DNA of 8,484 nt from Chloroflexota bacterium. GTDB lineage: Bacteria; Chloroflexota; Limnocylindria; Limnocylindrales; CSP1-4. The notes below the pieces were generated by a model, which did no database searches, was not told the origin of the DNA, and saw only the letters and a list, made by a program, of their open reading frames with translations. Numbering within the stretch: position 1 is the first letter of the stretch; every line of letters begins with the position of its first letter. This document shows, one piece after another, positions 1 to 5,582 of the stretch. The position numbers and the translations under genes are program-made. The stretch lies in assembly GCA_027457005.1 (NCBI GenBank), contig DAIDTV010000063.1, forward strand, positions 1-8,484, given 5' to 3'.

Positions 1-574
1 CCTGGAGCTCCCACCAGGCGGCGGTCCGGGTGACGAACCCGGGCCGGGCCGTCCTGGCCGCCTCGAAGACCCGCGGCAGCAACCCGCCCGCCTCGCCGAC
101 GTCGACCAGCCGAACGCGTCCGCCGCTCTCGGGAGCGGGACGGAGGACGCGCGCCGCTCCCGGAAGGTCGAACGAGGCATCCAGCGTCGCGAGGCCATAC
201 CCGAACCTCGGGTAGATGGCCGCCTCGGACGCCCAGAGCACCGCCACCGGCTCGTCCCGGGCCCGGACGTCGGCCAGGAGCCGGGCCATCATCGAGGTCA
301 GGATCCCGCGTCGCCGGTGGCTGGGGATGACGCCGACCTCCGTGACGCCGGCCGCGGGAACCTCGGCCCCGGGCACGGTGAGGCGGAGCGACAGCGCCGC
401 CGCCGTGCCCACGATCGCGTCCCCGTCGTACGCACAGAGCAACCGGTCGCGCTCCAGGATCCGCTCGTGGTCCCGGACGTACTCGTCCCGGACCGCGTAG
501 GCGAACGGGATCTCGGCCGCGACGAGGAACGGACGCAGGTCATCGGCGCCGTACGGGCGGACCTCGACGGGCAT
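1..574 (-). CDS. Eis-like GNAT N-acetyltransferase, N-terminal part (runs off left edge)
   Basis: The first 191 codons of a GNAT acetyltransferase are present, from the ATG at 574-572. It would move an acetyl group from acetyl-CoA to an amine; the substrate is unknown. The acetyl-CoA pyrophosphate-binding motif is clear at residues about 82-91 (VIPSHRRRGI), preceded by GVTEVG and followed by LTSMM. That wording, and the later WASEAAIYPRFGYGLA segment near residue 120, is typical of the Eis family (enhanced intracellular survival), whose members usually continue with a second GNAT-like lobe and a sterol-carrier-like C-terminal domain. Those parts lie beyond the window. The start is supported by a strong ribosome binding site (AGGAGG at 588-583, eight bases upstream) and by the N-terminus MPVEVRPYGADDL, a normal GNAT first strand. 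It is divergent from the MFS gene across 93 bases. An Eis-type enzyme is likely; aminoglycoside acetylation cannot be inferred. Confidence 0.88.
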   Translation of the reverse strand, partial: MPVEVRPYGADDLRPFLVAAEIPFAYAVRDEYVRDHERILERDRLLCAYDGDAIVGTAAALSLRLTVPGAEVPAAGVTEVGVIPSHRRRGILTSMMARLLADVRARDEPVAVLWASEAAIYPRFGYGLATLDASFDLPGAARVLRPAPESGGRVRLVDVGEAGGLLPRVFEAARTARPGFVTRTAAWWELQ

Positions 575-667
575 GGCGGTCACCTCCTGAGCTGGACGCG
601 GCCGCCATCGTACGGTGGCCGGGAACCCCCGGTCGCGCCCCGGAAGCCACGGGGGTAGGCTTGGCGC
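575..667. promoter_or_regulatory. Divergent intergenic region between acetyltransferase and MFS gene
   Basis: The promoters of both flanking genes must lie in these 93 bases if each is transcribed separately. For the leftward gene, TACGAT (612-607, minus strand) resembles a -10 box and would give a leader of about 25 bases ending with the AGGAGG site; no matching -35 is visible. For the rightward gene, TAGGCT at 656-661 sits six bases before the ATG, the spacing seen for leaderless transcripts, again without a clear -35. An imperfect inverted repeat spans 600-620 (arms GGCCGCC and GGTGGCC) and overlaps the putative leftward -10, so it could be an operator. The individual promoter calls are weak. 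Confidence 0.35.
583..588 (-). promoter_or_regulatory. Ribosome binding site of the acetyltransferase
   Basis: The minus strand reads AGGAGG followed by eight bases and then ATG. It is a full match to the anti-Shine-Dalgarno core and fixes the start at 574. Confidence 0.8.
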
Positions 668-1951
668 ATGCTGTCGACGACCGGGCCCGCCCGACCCCGG
701 GCGGTCACCGGTGCCCGGCGCGCCGGGGTCGCCCTGCGCCACCGCAACTTCCGCCTCTTCTTCTCGGGCCAGCTGATCTCGCTGATCGGGACCTGGATGC
801 AGTCGCTGGCCCAGGGCTGGCTCGTGCTGCAGCTGACCCAGGACCCGTTCGTGCTCGGGGTCATCTCCGCGGTGCAGTTCCTGCCGATCATGGTGTTCGG
901 GCTCTTCGGCGGGCTCATTGCCGACGCGCTGCCGAAGCGCACGACCATCATCGCGACGCAGACGGCCTCCATGATCCTGGCGCTGGTGCTGTTCTGGCTG
1001 ACCTGGACGCACCAGGTCCAGCCCTGGCACATCGGCGTGCTCGCGCTGCTGCTCGGCTGCGTGAACACCATCGACATGCCCACCCGCCAGGCGTTCGTGG
1101 TCGAGATGGTGGGCCGGGACGACGTGGTGAACGCCGTGGCCCTGAACTCGGCCGTGTTCAACACCGCGCGGATCGTGGGCCCCGCCATCGCCGGCGTGGT
1201 GATCGGCTTGGTCGGCATCGCCAGCTGTTTCCTCCTCAACGGGGTCAGCTACATCGCGGTGATCATCGGGCTGTTCGCGATGCGCCCGTCGGAGCTGCAC
1301 GCGCGCGGCGGCTACCGGTTCCAGAGGAGCGCCCGGGCGGTACTCGCGGACCTGGCCGAGGGACTGCGCTACGTCCGGGCCACGCCCGTGGTGCTGCTCG
1401 CCGTGGCCGTGGTGGGGCTGGTCTCCACCGTCGGGATGAACCTGAACGTCCTCGTGCCGGTTTACGCCGCCGACGTGCTCCACGCCGGGGCCACCGGCTT
1501 CGGGTTCCTCATGGCGGCCACCGGCATCGGCTCGCTGGTCGCCGCGCTGACGATCGCGTTCGCGGGCCGCTCGTCGCCCCGGGTGATGCTGGCGGGAGGG
1601 GCGATCCTGGGCCTGTTGCAGGCGGTGCTCGTCGCCGTGCACGCCATGCCGATCGCGCTCGCCTGCCTGTTCGGGGTGGGGTTCGGGAGCATCGCGATGA
1701 CCGCAACGGCGAACACCTCGATCCAGCTCGCGGTTCCCGACGGCCTGCGGGGCCGGGTCCTCAGCGTCTACACGACGGTCTTCGCCGGCTCGACCCCGAT
1801 CGGCGCCCTCTTCGCGGGCACGCTCGCGGCACAGTTCGGGGCTGCCATGTCGTTCGGGGTGGGGGGCGCGACCTCGCTGGCGGTGGTCGTGGTCGCCTTC
1901 CTGCTCGCACGGCCGTGGCTGGCCCGGCAGCCGGTCCGCCGGATCGCATAG
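668..1951 (+). CDS. MFS transporter, MFS_3/EntS-like exporter family
   Basis: A 427-residue, very hydrophobic protein with the pattern of twelve membrane helices expected for a major facilitator. After a basic cytoplasmic N-terminus (RHRNFRLFF, residues 24-32) helix 1 follows, with GTWMQSLAQGWLV at 41-53. A motif-A-like loop, GGLIADALPKR, lies at 81-91. The segment TRQAFVVEM followed by NSAVFNTARIVGPAIAGV is characteristic of the MFS_3 branch (PF05977), which contains the enterobactin exporter EntS and many uncharacterised drug or metabolite exporters. Transport is presumably proton-driven export across the inner membrane; the substrate cannot be read from sequence. Length is normal for the family. 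The ATG at 668 has only a weak purine stretch upstream (GGGGGTAGG), so translation may be leaderless. It ends 56 bases before the molybdate regulator, which has its own promoter-like sequence, so functional linkage to molybdate is not implied. Confidence 0.92.
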   Translation: MLSTTGPARPRAVTGARRAGVALRHRNFRLFFSGQLISLIGTWMQSLAQGWLVLQLTQDPFVLGVISAVQFLPIMVFGLFGGLIADALPKRTTIIATQTASMILALVLFWLTWTHQVQPWHIGVLALLLGCVNTIDMPTRQAFVVEMVGRDDVVNAVALNSAVFNTARIVGPAIAGVVIGLVGIASCFLLNGVSYIAVIIGLFAMRPSELHARGGYRFQRSARAVLADLAEGLRYVRATPVVLLAVAVVGLVSTVGMNLNVLVPVYAADVLHAGATGFGFLMAATGIGSLVAALTIAFAGRSSPRVMLAGGAILGLLQAVLVAVHAMPIALACLFGVGFGSIAMTATANTSIQLAVPDGLRGRVLSVYTTVFAGSTPIGALFAGTLAAQFGAAMSFGVGGATSLAVVVVAFLLARPWLARQPVRRIA

Positions 1952-1970
1952 GGCCCAACCGACACATAGC

Positions 1971-1999
1971 TAGACAACACTGCCGGGATACGGCATCAT
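1971..1999 (+). promoter_or_regulatory. Putative promoter of the molybdate regulator operon (leaderless)
   Basis: TAGACA (1971-1976; five of six matches to TTGACA) is followed by exactly 17 bases and CATCAT (1994-1999; four of six matches to TATAAT). The ATG at 2008 lies nine bases after the end of the -10 box, so transcription would begin at or next to the start codon. No Shine-Dalgarno sequence is present before this ATG, which fits a leaderless transcript. This is also the most AT-rich patch of its neighbourhood. Confidence 0.5.
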
Positions 2000-2000
2000 C

Positions 2001-2017
2001 CCTCGCTATGAGCGAGG
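2001..2017. promoter_or_regulatory. Perfect 7-bp inverted repeat centred on a start codon (candidate operator)
   Basis: CCTCGCT, then ATG, then AGCGAGG: both arms match perfectly and the three central bases are the start codon of the regulator. It lies just downstream of the putative -10 box, where a bound dimer would block transcription, so autoregulation by the encoded HTH protein is an obvious idea. If transcription starts a few bases upstream, the same sequence could fold with AUG in the loop. The half TCGCTAT resembles half of the Escherichia coli ModE site, as I recall it, but the other half does not. Confidence 0.5.
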
Positions 2018-2433
2018 AAGCGACCGATATCCGGATCGGTCTCGCGGCGGAGATGCTGGGGATCTCGGTGGAGACGCTGCGCCGCTGGGAGGCGGAGGGC
2101 CGGCTCCGGACCCGCCGCTCGGAGGGCGGGCAGCGGCTCGTCCCGCTGGCGGAGGTGACCCGCGTCCTCGCCGAGCGGCGGGCCGCCTCGGCGGACCGGC
2201 CTGTCGTCGCGCAGTCCGCGCGCAATCGCTTCCCCGGGATCGTCACTAGGATCCAGCGCGACGGCATCGTGGCCGTGGTCGAGATCCTGGCCGGCCCGCA
2301 CCGCGTGGTGAGCATCATGACCGCCGAGGCCGTCGACGAGCTGGGGCTGGCCGTCGGGATCGAGGCCGTGGGGGTGGTCAAGGCGACCAACGTGGTCGTG
2401 GAAGTCCCTTCGCCGGGCGGAGCGCGCGGGTGA
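2008..2433 (+). CDS. HTH (MerR/excisionase-like) plus TOBE-domain molybdate-responsive regulator
   Basis: A 141-residue two-domain protein. Residues about 9-55 form a MerR/excisionase-type winged helix-turn-helix (IGLAAEMLGISVETLRRW, then an EGGQRLVP wing), which binds DNA. Residues about 67-135 are a TOBE/Mop domain (NRFPGIVTRI, AGPHRVVSIMTAEAVDELGL, AVGVVKATNVVVEVP), a fold that in molybdate regulators and Mop proteins binds molybdate or tungstate, usually as an oligomer. The architecture is a compact one-component sensor that differs from ModE (larger HTH plus paired TOBE). It is the first gene of a tightly coupled unit with modA and modB, which supports a role in molybdate-dependent control of uptake. 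The ATG at 2008 is preferred because the domain begins directly afterwards and the promoter and inverted repeat are centred here. Its stop overlaps the modA start by four bases. Confidence 0.9.
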   Translation: MSEEATDIRIGLAAEMLGISVETLRRWEAEGRLRTRRSEGGQRLVPLAEVTRVLAERRAASADRPVVAQSARNRFPGIVTRIQRDGIVAVVEILAGPHRVVSIMTAEAVDELGLAVGIEAVGVVKATNVVVEVPSPGGARG

Positions 2434-3269
2434 GACCACCGCGGCCGAAGGGGACCGTTTCGCTCACCACCCTGGCCCTCGTCGCGACCGTGGCGGCCAC
2501 GGGTTGCGGCGCTGCCACGCAGGCCCGGGTGGCACCCTCGCCTTCCGGCCCTGCGGCGGCGAGCGCCCATCTCACCGTCCTCGCGGCGGCATCGCTGAGC
2601 ACCGCGCTCGCGGATGCCACGCGCGCGTACCAGTCGAGCCACGCGGGAGCATCGTTCACCGTCGCCACGGGCTCATCGGCGGCGCTGCGGGTCCAGATCG
2701 AGCAGGGCGCCCCGGCCGACGTGTTCCTGTCGGCCGACACGGTGAACGCGCAGACGCTGGTCGGCGAAGGGCTTGCGGACGGCGCTGCCGTGCCGTTCGC
2801 GGGCAACGTGCTCACCGTCGTGGTGCCGCTTGCGAACCCCGCCGGGGTTGCCACACCGGCGGACCTCGCGCGGCCCGGCCTGCGCATCATCGCCGCCGGC
2901 AGCCAGGTTCCGATCACGAAGTACGCCCAGCAGGTCGTCGTCAACCTCGCCCGTCAGCCGGGCTACCCGGCCGACTTCGTCGCCCGGTACACCGCCAACG
3001 TCGTGTCGCACGAGGATGACGTCACCGCGGTGCTGGCCAAGATCGAGCTCGACGAGGGTGACGCCGCGATCGTGTACGTGACCGATGCGAAGTCCTCGTC
3101 GAAGGTCGTGACGATCCCGATCCCGGCGGCCGCGAACGTGCCCGCGACATACGCGGGCGTGGTCGTCAGGGGGTCCGCGCACGCGACGGCCGCCGCCGCC
3201 TTCCTCTCGTGGCTGGCCGGTCCGGAGGGACAGGCGATCCTGGCGCGCTTCGGCTTCCTGCCGCGGTGA
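2430..3269 (+). CDS. modA: Molybdate ABC transporter substrate-binding lipoprotein ModA
   Basis: A 279-residue extracytoplasmic binding protein that captures molybdate, perhaps also tungstate, and delivers it to ModB. The N-terminus has basic residues, a hydrophobic stretch (10-23) and a lipobox ending in Cys26 (ATGC), so the mature protein is probably a lipid-anchored lipoprotein. Family landmarks follow in order: LTVLAAASL (48-56, with Ser55 at the ligand-serine position of ModA), GSSAALRVQIEQGAPADVF (81-99, Ser83 being the second ligand serine), VPITKYA (160-166) and AIVYVTDA (213-220, Tyr216 at the conserved tyrosine position), closing with FLSWLAGPEGQAIL. The central motif has T-K where many ModA proteins have G-x or G-N. 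The start is GTG at 2430, overlapping the regulator stop as GTGA, with GGAG seven bases upstream. Length is normal. Co-transcription with the regulator and modB is almost certain. Confidence 0.95.
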   Translation: MRPPRPKGTVSLTTLALVATVAATGCGAATQARVAPSPSGPAAASAHLTVLAAASLSTALADATRAYQSSHAGASFTVATGSSAALRVQIEQGAPADVFLSADTVNAQTLVGEGLADGAAVPFAGNVLTVVVPLANPAGVATPADLARPGLRIIAAGSQVPITKYAQQVVVNLARQPGYPADFVARYTANVVSHEDDVTAVLAKIELDEGDAAIVYVTDAKSSSKVVTIPIPAAANVPATYAGVVVRGSAHATAAAAFLSWLAGPEGQAILARFGFLPR

Positions 3270-4105
3270 CCCCCGGCCGGGGAGCTCCGGTCCGCACCCG
3301 CAGGGGCAACCTCGGGCTGCAGGTCCTGGTCGCGATCGCCGTCGTCTTCCTCGGCCTTCCCGTCCTCGTGCTGGTCGGCCGGGCCGTGCTGGGTGGCTCG
3401 CTCGCCGGCGCCGTGGGCAGCCGCGCGGTGCTGGATGCGCTCGGGCTGAGCCTTGCCACGACCTCGGTGAGCCTGCTGCTGACGATCGCCTTCGGCCTCC
3501 CGCTCGCCTGGGTGCTCGCCCGAAGGCCGTTCCGGGGCGCTTGGCTGATCGAGGCCATCGTGGACCTCCCCATCGTCCTGCCGCCGGCGGTGGCGGGCCT
3601 GGCGCTGCTGCTCGCCCTGGGACGTGCGGGCCTCCTCGGGCCGGCCCTCGGCGCCGCGGGGATCGTGGTCCCGTTCACCACAGGGGCTGTGGTGCTCGCC
3701 CAGGCGTTCGTGGCAGCGCCGTTCTTCGTGCGGAGCGCGCGCACGGGCATCGCGGGCGTGGACCGGGACGTGGAGGACGCGGCACGGGCAGACGGCGCGA
3801 GCGAGTTCCGGGTGTTCCGCCACGTCACCGTGCCGCTGGCGGCGCCCGCGCTGGCGGCCGGGCTCGTGATGAGCTGGGCGCGGTCCCTGGGCGAGTTCGG
3901 AGCCACGATCATGTTCGCCGGCAATTTCCCGGGCCGCACGCAGACGCTGCCGCTGCTGGTCTACTCCGAGTTCGAGGGGGCGAGCCTCGACGCCTCCATC
4001 GCCGCGGCCGCGATCCTGGTCCTCGCCGCGCTGGGCGTGCTGGTCGCGGTCCGGGTGCTGCACTGGGGGTGGGCGCTCGACGCCCGGGTGGCCGGGCAGG
4101 CGTAG
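3266..4105 (+). CDS. modB: Molybdate ABC transporter permease ModB
   Basis: A 279-residue inner-membrane permease that forms the channel for molybdate. It has a basic N-terminus, then about six helices, beginning near residues 18-42. The ModB signature DLPIVLPPAVAGLALLLALG lies at 100-119. The cytoplasmic EAA loop that docks the ATPase is seen at 170-190 (EDAARADGAS followed by VTVP), and ARSLGEFGAT at 205-214 is the classic ModB ending with FPGRTQTLPL. I chose GTG at 3266, which overlaps the modA stop as GTGA, the same junction as regulator to modA. An upstream in-frame GTG at 3209 would overlap modA by 61 bases and adds a non-membrane tail. No Shine-Dalgarno sequence precedes 3266, so translation probably depends on coupling to modA. 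The expected ModC ATPase gene does not follow; the EAA loop is intact, so a partner ATPase must exist elsewhere or be shared. Confidence 0.95.
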   Translation: MTPGRGAPVRTRRGNLGLQVLVAIAVVFLGLPVLVLVGRAVLGGSLAGAVGSRAVLDALGLSLATTSVSLLLTIAFGLPLAWVLARRPFRGAWLIEAIVDLPIVLPPAVAGLALLLALGRAGLLGPALGAAGIVVPFTTGAVVLAQAFVAAPFFVRSARTGIAGVDRDVEDAARADGASEFRVFRHVTVPLAAPALAAGLVMSWARSLGEFGATIMFAGNFPGRTQTLPLLVYSEFEGASLDASIAAAAILVLAALGVLVAVRVLHWGWALDARVAGQA

Positions 4106-4122
4106 GTCGGCCCATGGCCGAC
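4106..4122 (+). terminator. Stem-loop directly after the modB stop codon
   Basis: GTCGGCC, loop CAT, GGCCGAC: a perfect 7-bp stem beginning on the base after the TAG stop. No T-run follows, so it is not a textbook intrinsic terminator, but its position suggests a 3' end or mRNA-stabilising hairpin for the molybdate operon. Confidence 0.5.
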
Positions 4123-4149
4123 GGATGCGTGCCGACGGATGCGTGCCGA
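4117..4149. repeat. Tandem 14-bp repeat, two full copies plus five bases
   Basis: The unit GCCGACGGATGCGT occurs at 4117-4130 and 4131-4144 without mismatch, followed by GCCGA. The first unit shares bases with the right arm of the preceding stem-loop. It lies between two convergent genes. Confidence 0.85.
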
Positions 4150-4160
4150 AGGGCGCGGGT

Positions 4161-4207
4161 GGCATGCGCGGGCGGCATGCGCGGGCGGCATGCGCGCGGG
4201 CGGCATA
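4161..4207. repeat. Tandem 13-bp GC-rich repeat, three units and a partial fourth
   Basis: The unit GGCATGCGCGGGC is repeated at 4161-4173 and 4174-4186, then with two extra bases at 4187-4201, and a partial copy GGCATAG follows. Each unit contains the palindrome GCATGC. It is non-coding and most simply explained by replication slippage in a convergent spacer. Confidence 0.85.
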
Positions 4208-4218
4208 GTCCCGGGACT
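4207..4218. other. Perfect 12-bp palindrome near the end of the leftward operon
   Basis: AGTCCCGGGACT reads the same on both strands and lies three bases beyond the stop of the DMT gene. It lacks a loop and a T-run, so terminator function is uncertain; it may be part of the 3' end structure or a protein site. Confidence 0.3.
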
Positions 4219-4221
4219 GCC

Positions 4222-5067
4222 TCAGGCGGCCGCGATCAGCGCGATCCCAGCGAACGCGAGCGCGACTCCCGCGAGGTGCGCGCGCGAGAGTCGCTCGTCG
4301 AGCAGCACCCACGCGAGCATCACCGTGACGGCCGGGTACAGGGAGGCCAGCACCGCCGCGGGCCCGAGCGGACCCTGCGCACGGGCCAGCAGGAAGCCCA
4401 GGTTGCCCGCGATGTCGCCCACTCCCGAGAGCAGCACCACGGGGGAGAGTGCCCGAATCGCGCCGCGGACCTGCCCGGTCGCCAGCGCCCCGCTCGCGGT
4501 GAGGGCGAACGAGGCGGCGCGCGCGATCGGCAGCGGCCACCAGGTGCCGGCCCCCGCCGCGTATGCCCGGTCCATGCCCACGAAGAACGCGGCGAACCCG
4601 AGGCCCGCGAACAGGGCCAGCCAGGTTCCGCCGTGGCTCTCCGCACTGCCCGCCGCAGGGCGCGAAACGAGTGCGACCGCCCCCAGCGCGGCAACGATCC
4701 CGATCACCTGGCCCGGCGCGAGTCGCTCGCCGAGGACGTACCCCACGATGGCCGGGAGCCCCGCGCCGACGACCGCCGCGACCGGGGCCACCACGCTCAT
4801 CGCGCCGGTCGCGAGCCCCCGGTAGAACGCGAGCAGGCCGATCACGCCGGTCACGCCGGCAAACAGCGACCAGCCGATCCCCGGAGCCGAGGGGAACGGG
4901 TCGCGCGAGAGGATGGCGATCCCGAGCGCGAGCAGGAGCCCGATGCCCTGTGTGCAGACGCCGACCAGTAACGCTCCCCAGCGCCGGCTCGCGATGCCGC
5001 CGGCGAAGTCGCTGATCCCCCAGCTCAGCGCCGCGCCGAGCGCAAACCCGAGCCCGAGGGAGGTCAG
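4222..5067 (-). CDS. EamA/DMT-family transporter, probable CTG start
   Basis: A 281-residue membrane protein of the drug/metabolite transporter superfamily with two EamA repeats of about five helices each. Repeat 1 starts at once (LGLGFALGAALSWGISDFAGG, split here as residues 4-24) and ends with VVAPVAAVVGAGLPA (92-106) and GERL (113-116). Repeat 2 ends with LASLYPAVTVMLAW, DERL (257-260) and a last helix. The substrate is unknown. No ATG, GTG or TTG occurs in frame near the start of helix 1. The frame upstream is the out-of-frame shadow of the ATPase gene. CTG at 5067-5065 overlaps the ATPase TGA as CTGA and is preceded by GGAGG (5076-5072) at four bases, giving a normal family length and N-terminus. 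It is the last gene of the leftward operon and is probably translationally coupled to the ATPase. Family assignment is firm; the start codon is an inference. Confidence 0.87.
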   Translation of the reverse strand: MTSLGLGFALGAALSWGISDFAGGIASRRWGALLVGVCTQGIGLLLALGIAILSRDPFPSAPGIGWSLFAGVTGVIGLLAFYRGLATGAMSVVAPVAAVVGAGLPAIVGYVLGERLAPGQVIGIVAALGAVALVSRPAAGSAESHGGTWLALFAGLGFAAFFVGMDRAYAAGAGTWWPLPIARAASFALTASGALATGQVRGAIRALSPVVLLSGVGDIAGNLGFLLARAQGPLGPAAVLASLYPAVTVMLAWVLLDERLSRAHLAGVALAFAGIALIAAA

Positions 5068-5501
5068 CTGGCCTCCGCGACTGCCGACGGCCGATCGGCC
5101 TCCACCGGTGCCGGCAGCTCGATGACAAGGTCGGCCAGCGCGTCGTACCGCGCCGACGTCGTGAGGTAGAGGATCTGCAGCTCGCCGGCGATCTCGCGGA
5201 GCAGGTCGATGGCCCGTCCGGCGCGCTCGTCGTCGAAGGCCACGAACGGGTCGTCGAGGACCAGCGGCGGGCGCCGATCGCCCGTCACCTGGCGAGCCAG
5301 CGCGAGCCGGGCCGCGACGTAGACCTGCGCCAGTGTGGCGTCGGAGAGGGCGCGGGCGTCCACCCAGTCGCCCCGCTCGGGCGACCACAGCCGGACCGAC
5401 AGGTCCGCGTCATCGACCTGGACGCGCCGGTAGCGACCGCCGGTGATCCGCTCGATGTCGCGGTCCATGCGCCGCTCCACGAAGCGCGCCGCCTGCCGCA
5501 T
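5064..5501 (-). CDS. YhaN/SbcC-like ATPase, C-terminal lobe (second open part)
   Basis: This 145-residue open part follows the in-frame TGA and is in the same frame as the N-terminal part. It contains the second half of a Rad50/SbcC-type ABC ATPase: the end of the coiled coil, ITGGRYRRVQV (19-29), the signature region LSDAT (52-56, where many relatives have LSxGT), LAQVYVAARLALA, Walker B LVLDDP (80-85), the D-loop FDDERA (89-94) and a switch strand ILYLTTS. It cannot hydrolyse ATP alone because Walker A is in the other part. The ATG at 5501 is preceded only by a weak AGCAGG, so independent translation would be inefficient; reinitiation or readthrough is possible. The open frame itself runs back to 5582, just after the stop. 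Its own TGA overlaps the CTG of the DMT gene. The codon pattern shows no decay after the stop. Confidence 0.75.
   Translation of the reverse strand: MRQAARFVERRMDRDIERITGGRYRRVQVDDADLSVRLWSPERGDWVDARALSDATLAQVYVAARLALARQVTGDRRPPLVLDDPFVAFDDERAGRAIDLLREIAGELQILYLTTSARYDALADLVIELPAPVEADRPSAVAEAS
5072..5076 (-). promoter_or_regulatory. Ribosome binding site that supports a CTG start
   Basis: The minus strand reads GGAGG, then CCAG, then CTGA. The strong Shine-Dalgarno core, four bases before the CTG, lies inside the last codons of the ATPase gene and is the main evidence that the DMT transporter starts at 5067. Confidence 0.6.
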
Positions 5502-5582
5502 CGTGGCCTGCTCGGCCGCACGGAGCGCATCGAGCGTGCCCGCGACGATACGCCGGTGGCGGGCGAGGCGATCGCGCCGCAG

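Noticed and set aside
661..2433. A 590-codon + frame covering the MFS gene and ending with the regulator sequence.
   Set aside because: Its last part is in frame with the regulator, but everything before 2008 is the out-of-frame shadow of the MFS gene. The regulator starts at 2008.
3209..3265. Upstream GTG giving modB 19 extra residues.
   Set aside because: It would overlap modA by 61 bases; the GTGA overlap at 3266 matches the preceding junction and gives a normal ModB N-terminus.
4117..4207. CRISPR-like array.
   Set aside because: The repeats are 13 and 14 bp, directly adjacent with no unique spacers, and there are no cas genes.
3541..4971. A 476-codon + frame overlapping the end of modB and most of the DMT gene.
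   Set aside because: Arg/Gly-rich shadow; the DMT and ModB reading frames are clearly the coding ones.
2963..5128. A 721-codon open frame on the - strand across modA, modB and the DMT gene.
   Set aside because: It spans three real genes on both strands, shows low-complexity Arg-rich sequence and no recognisable motif.
5068..5388. Upstream start giving the DMT transporter 107 extra residues.
   Set aside because: The extra part is the out-of-frame shadow of the conserved ATPase C-lobe and is Arg/Gly/Pro-rich without membrane segments.
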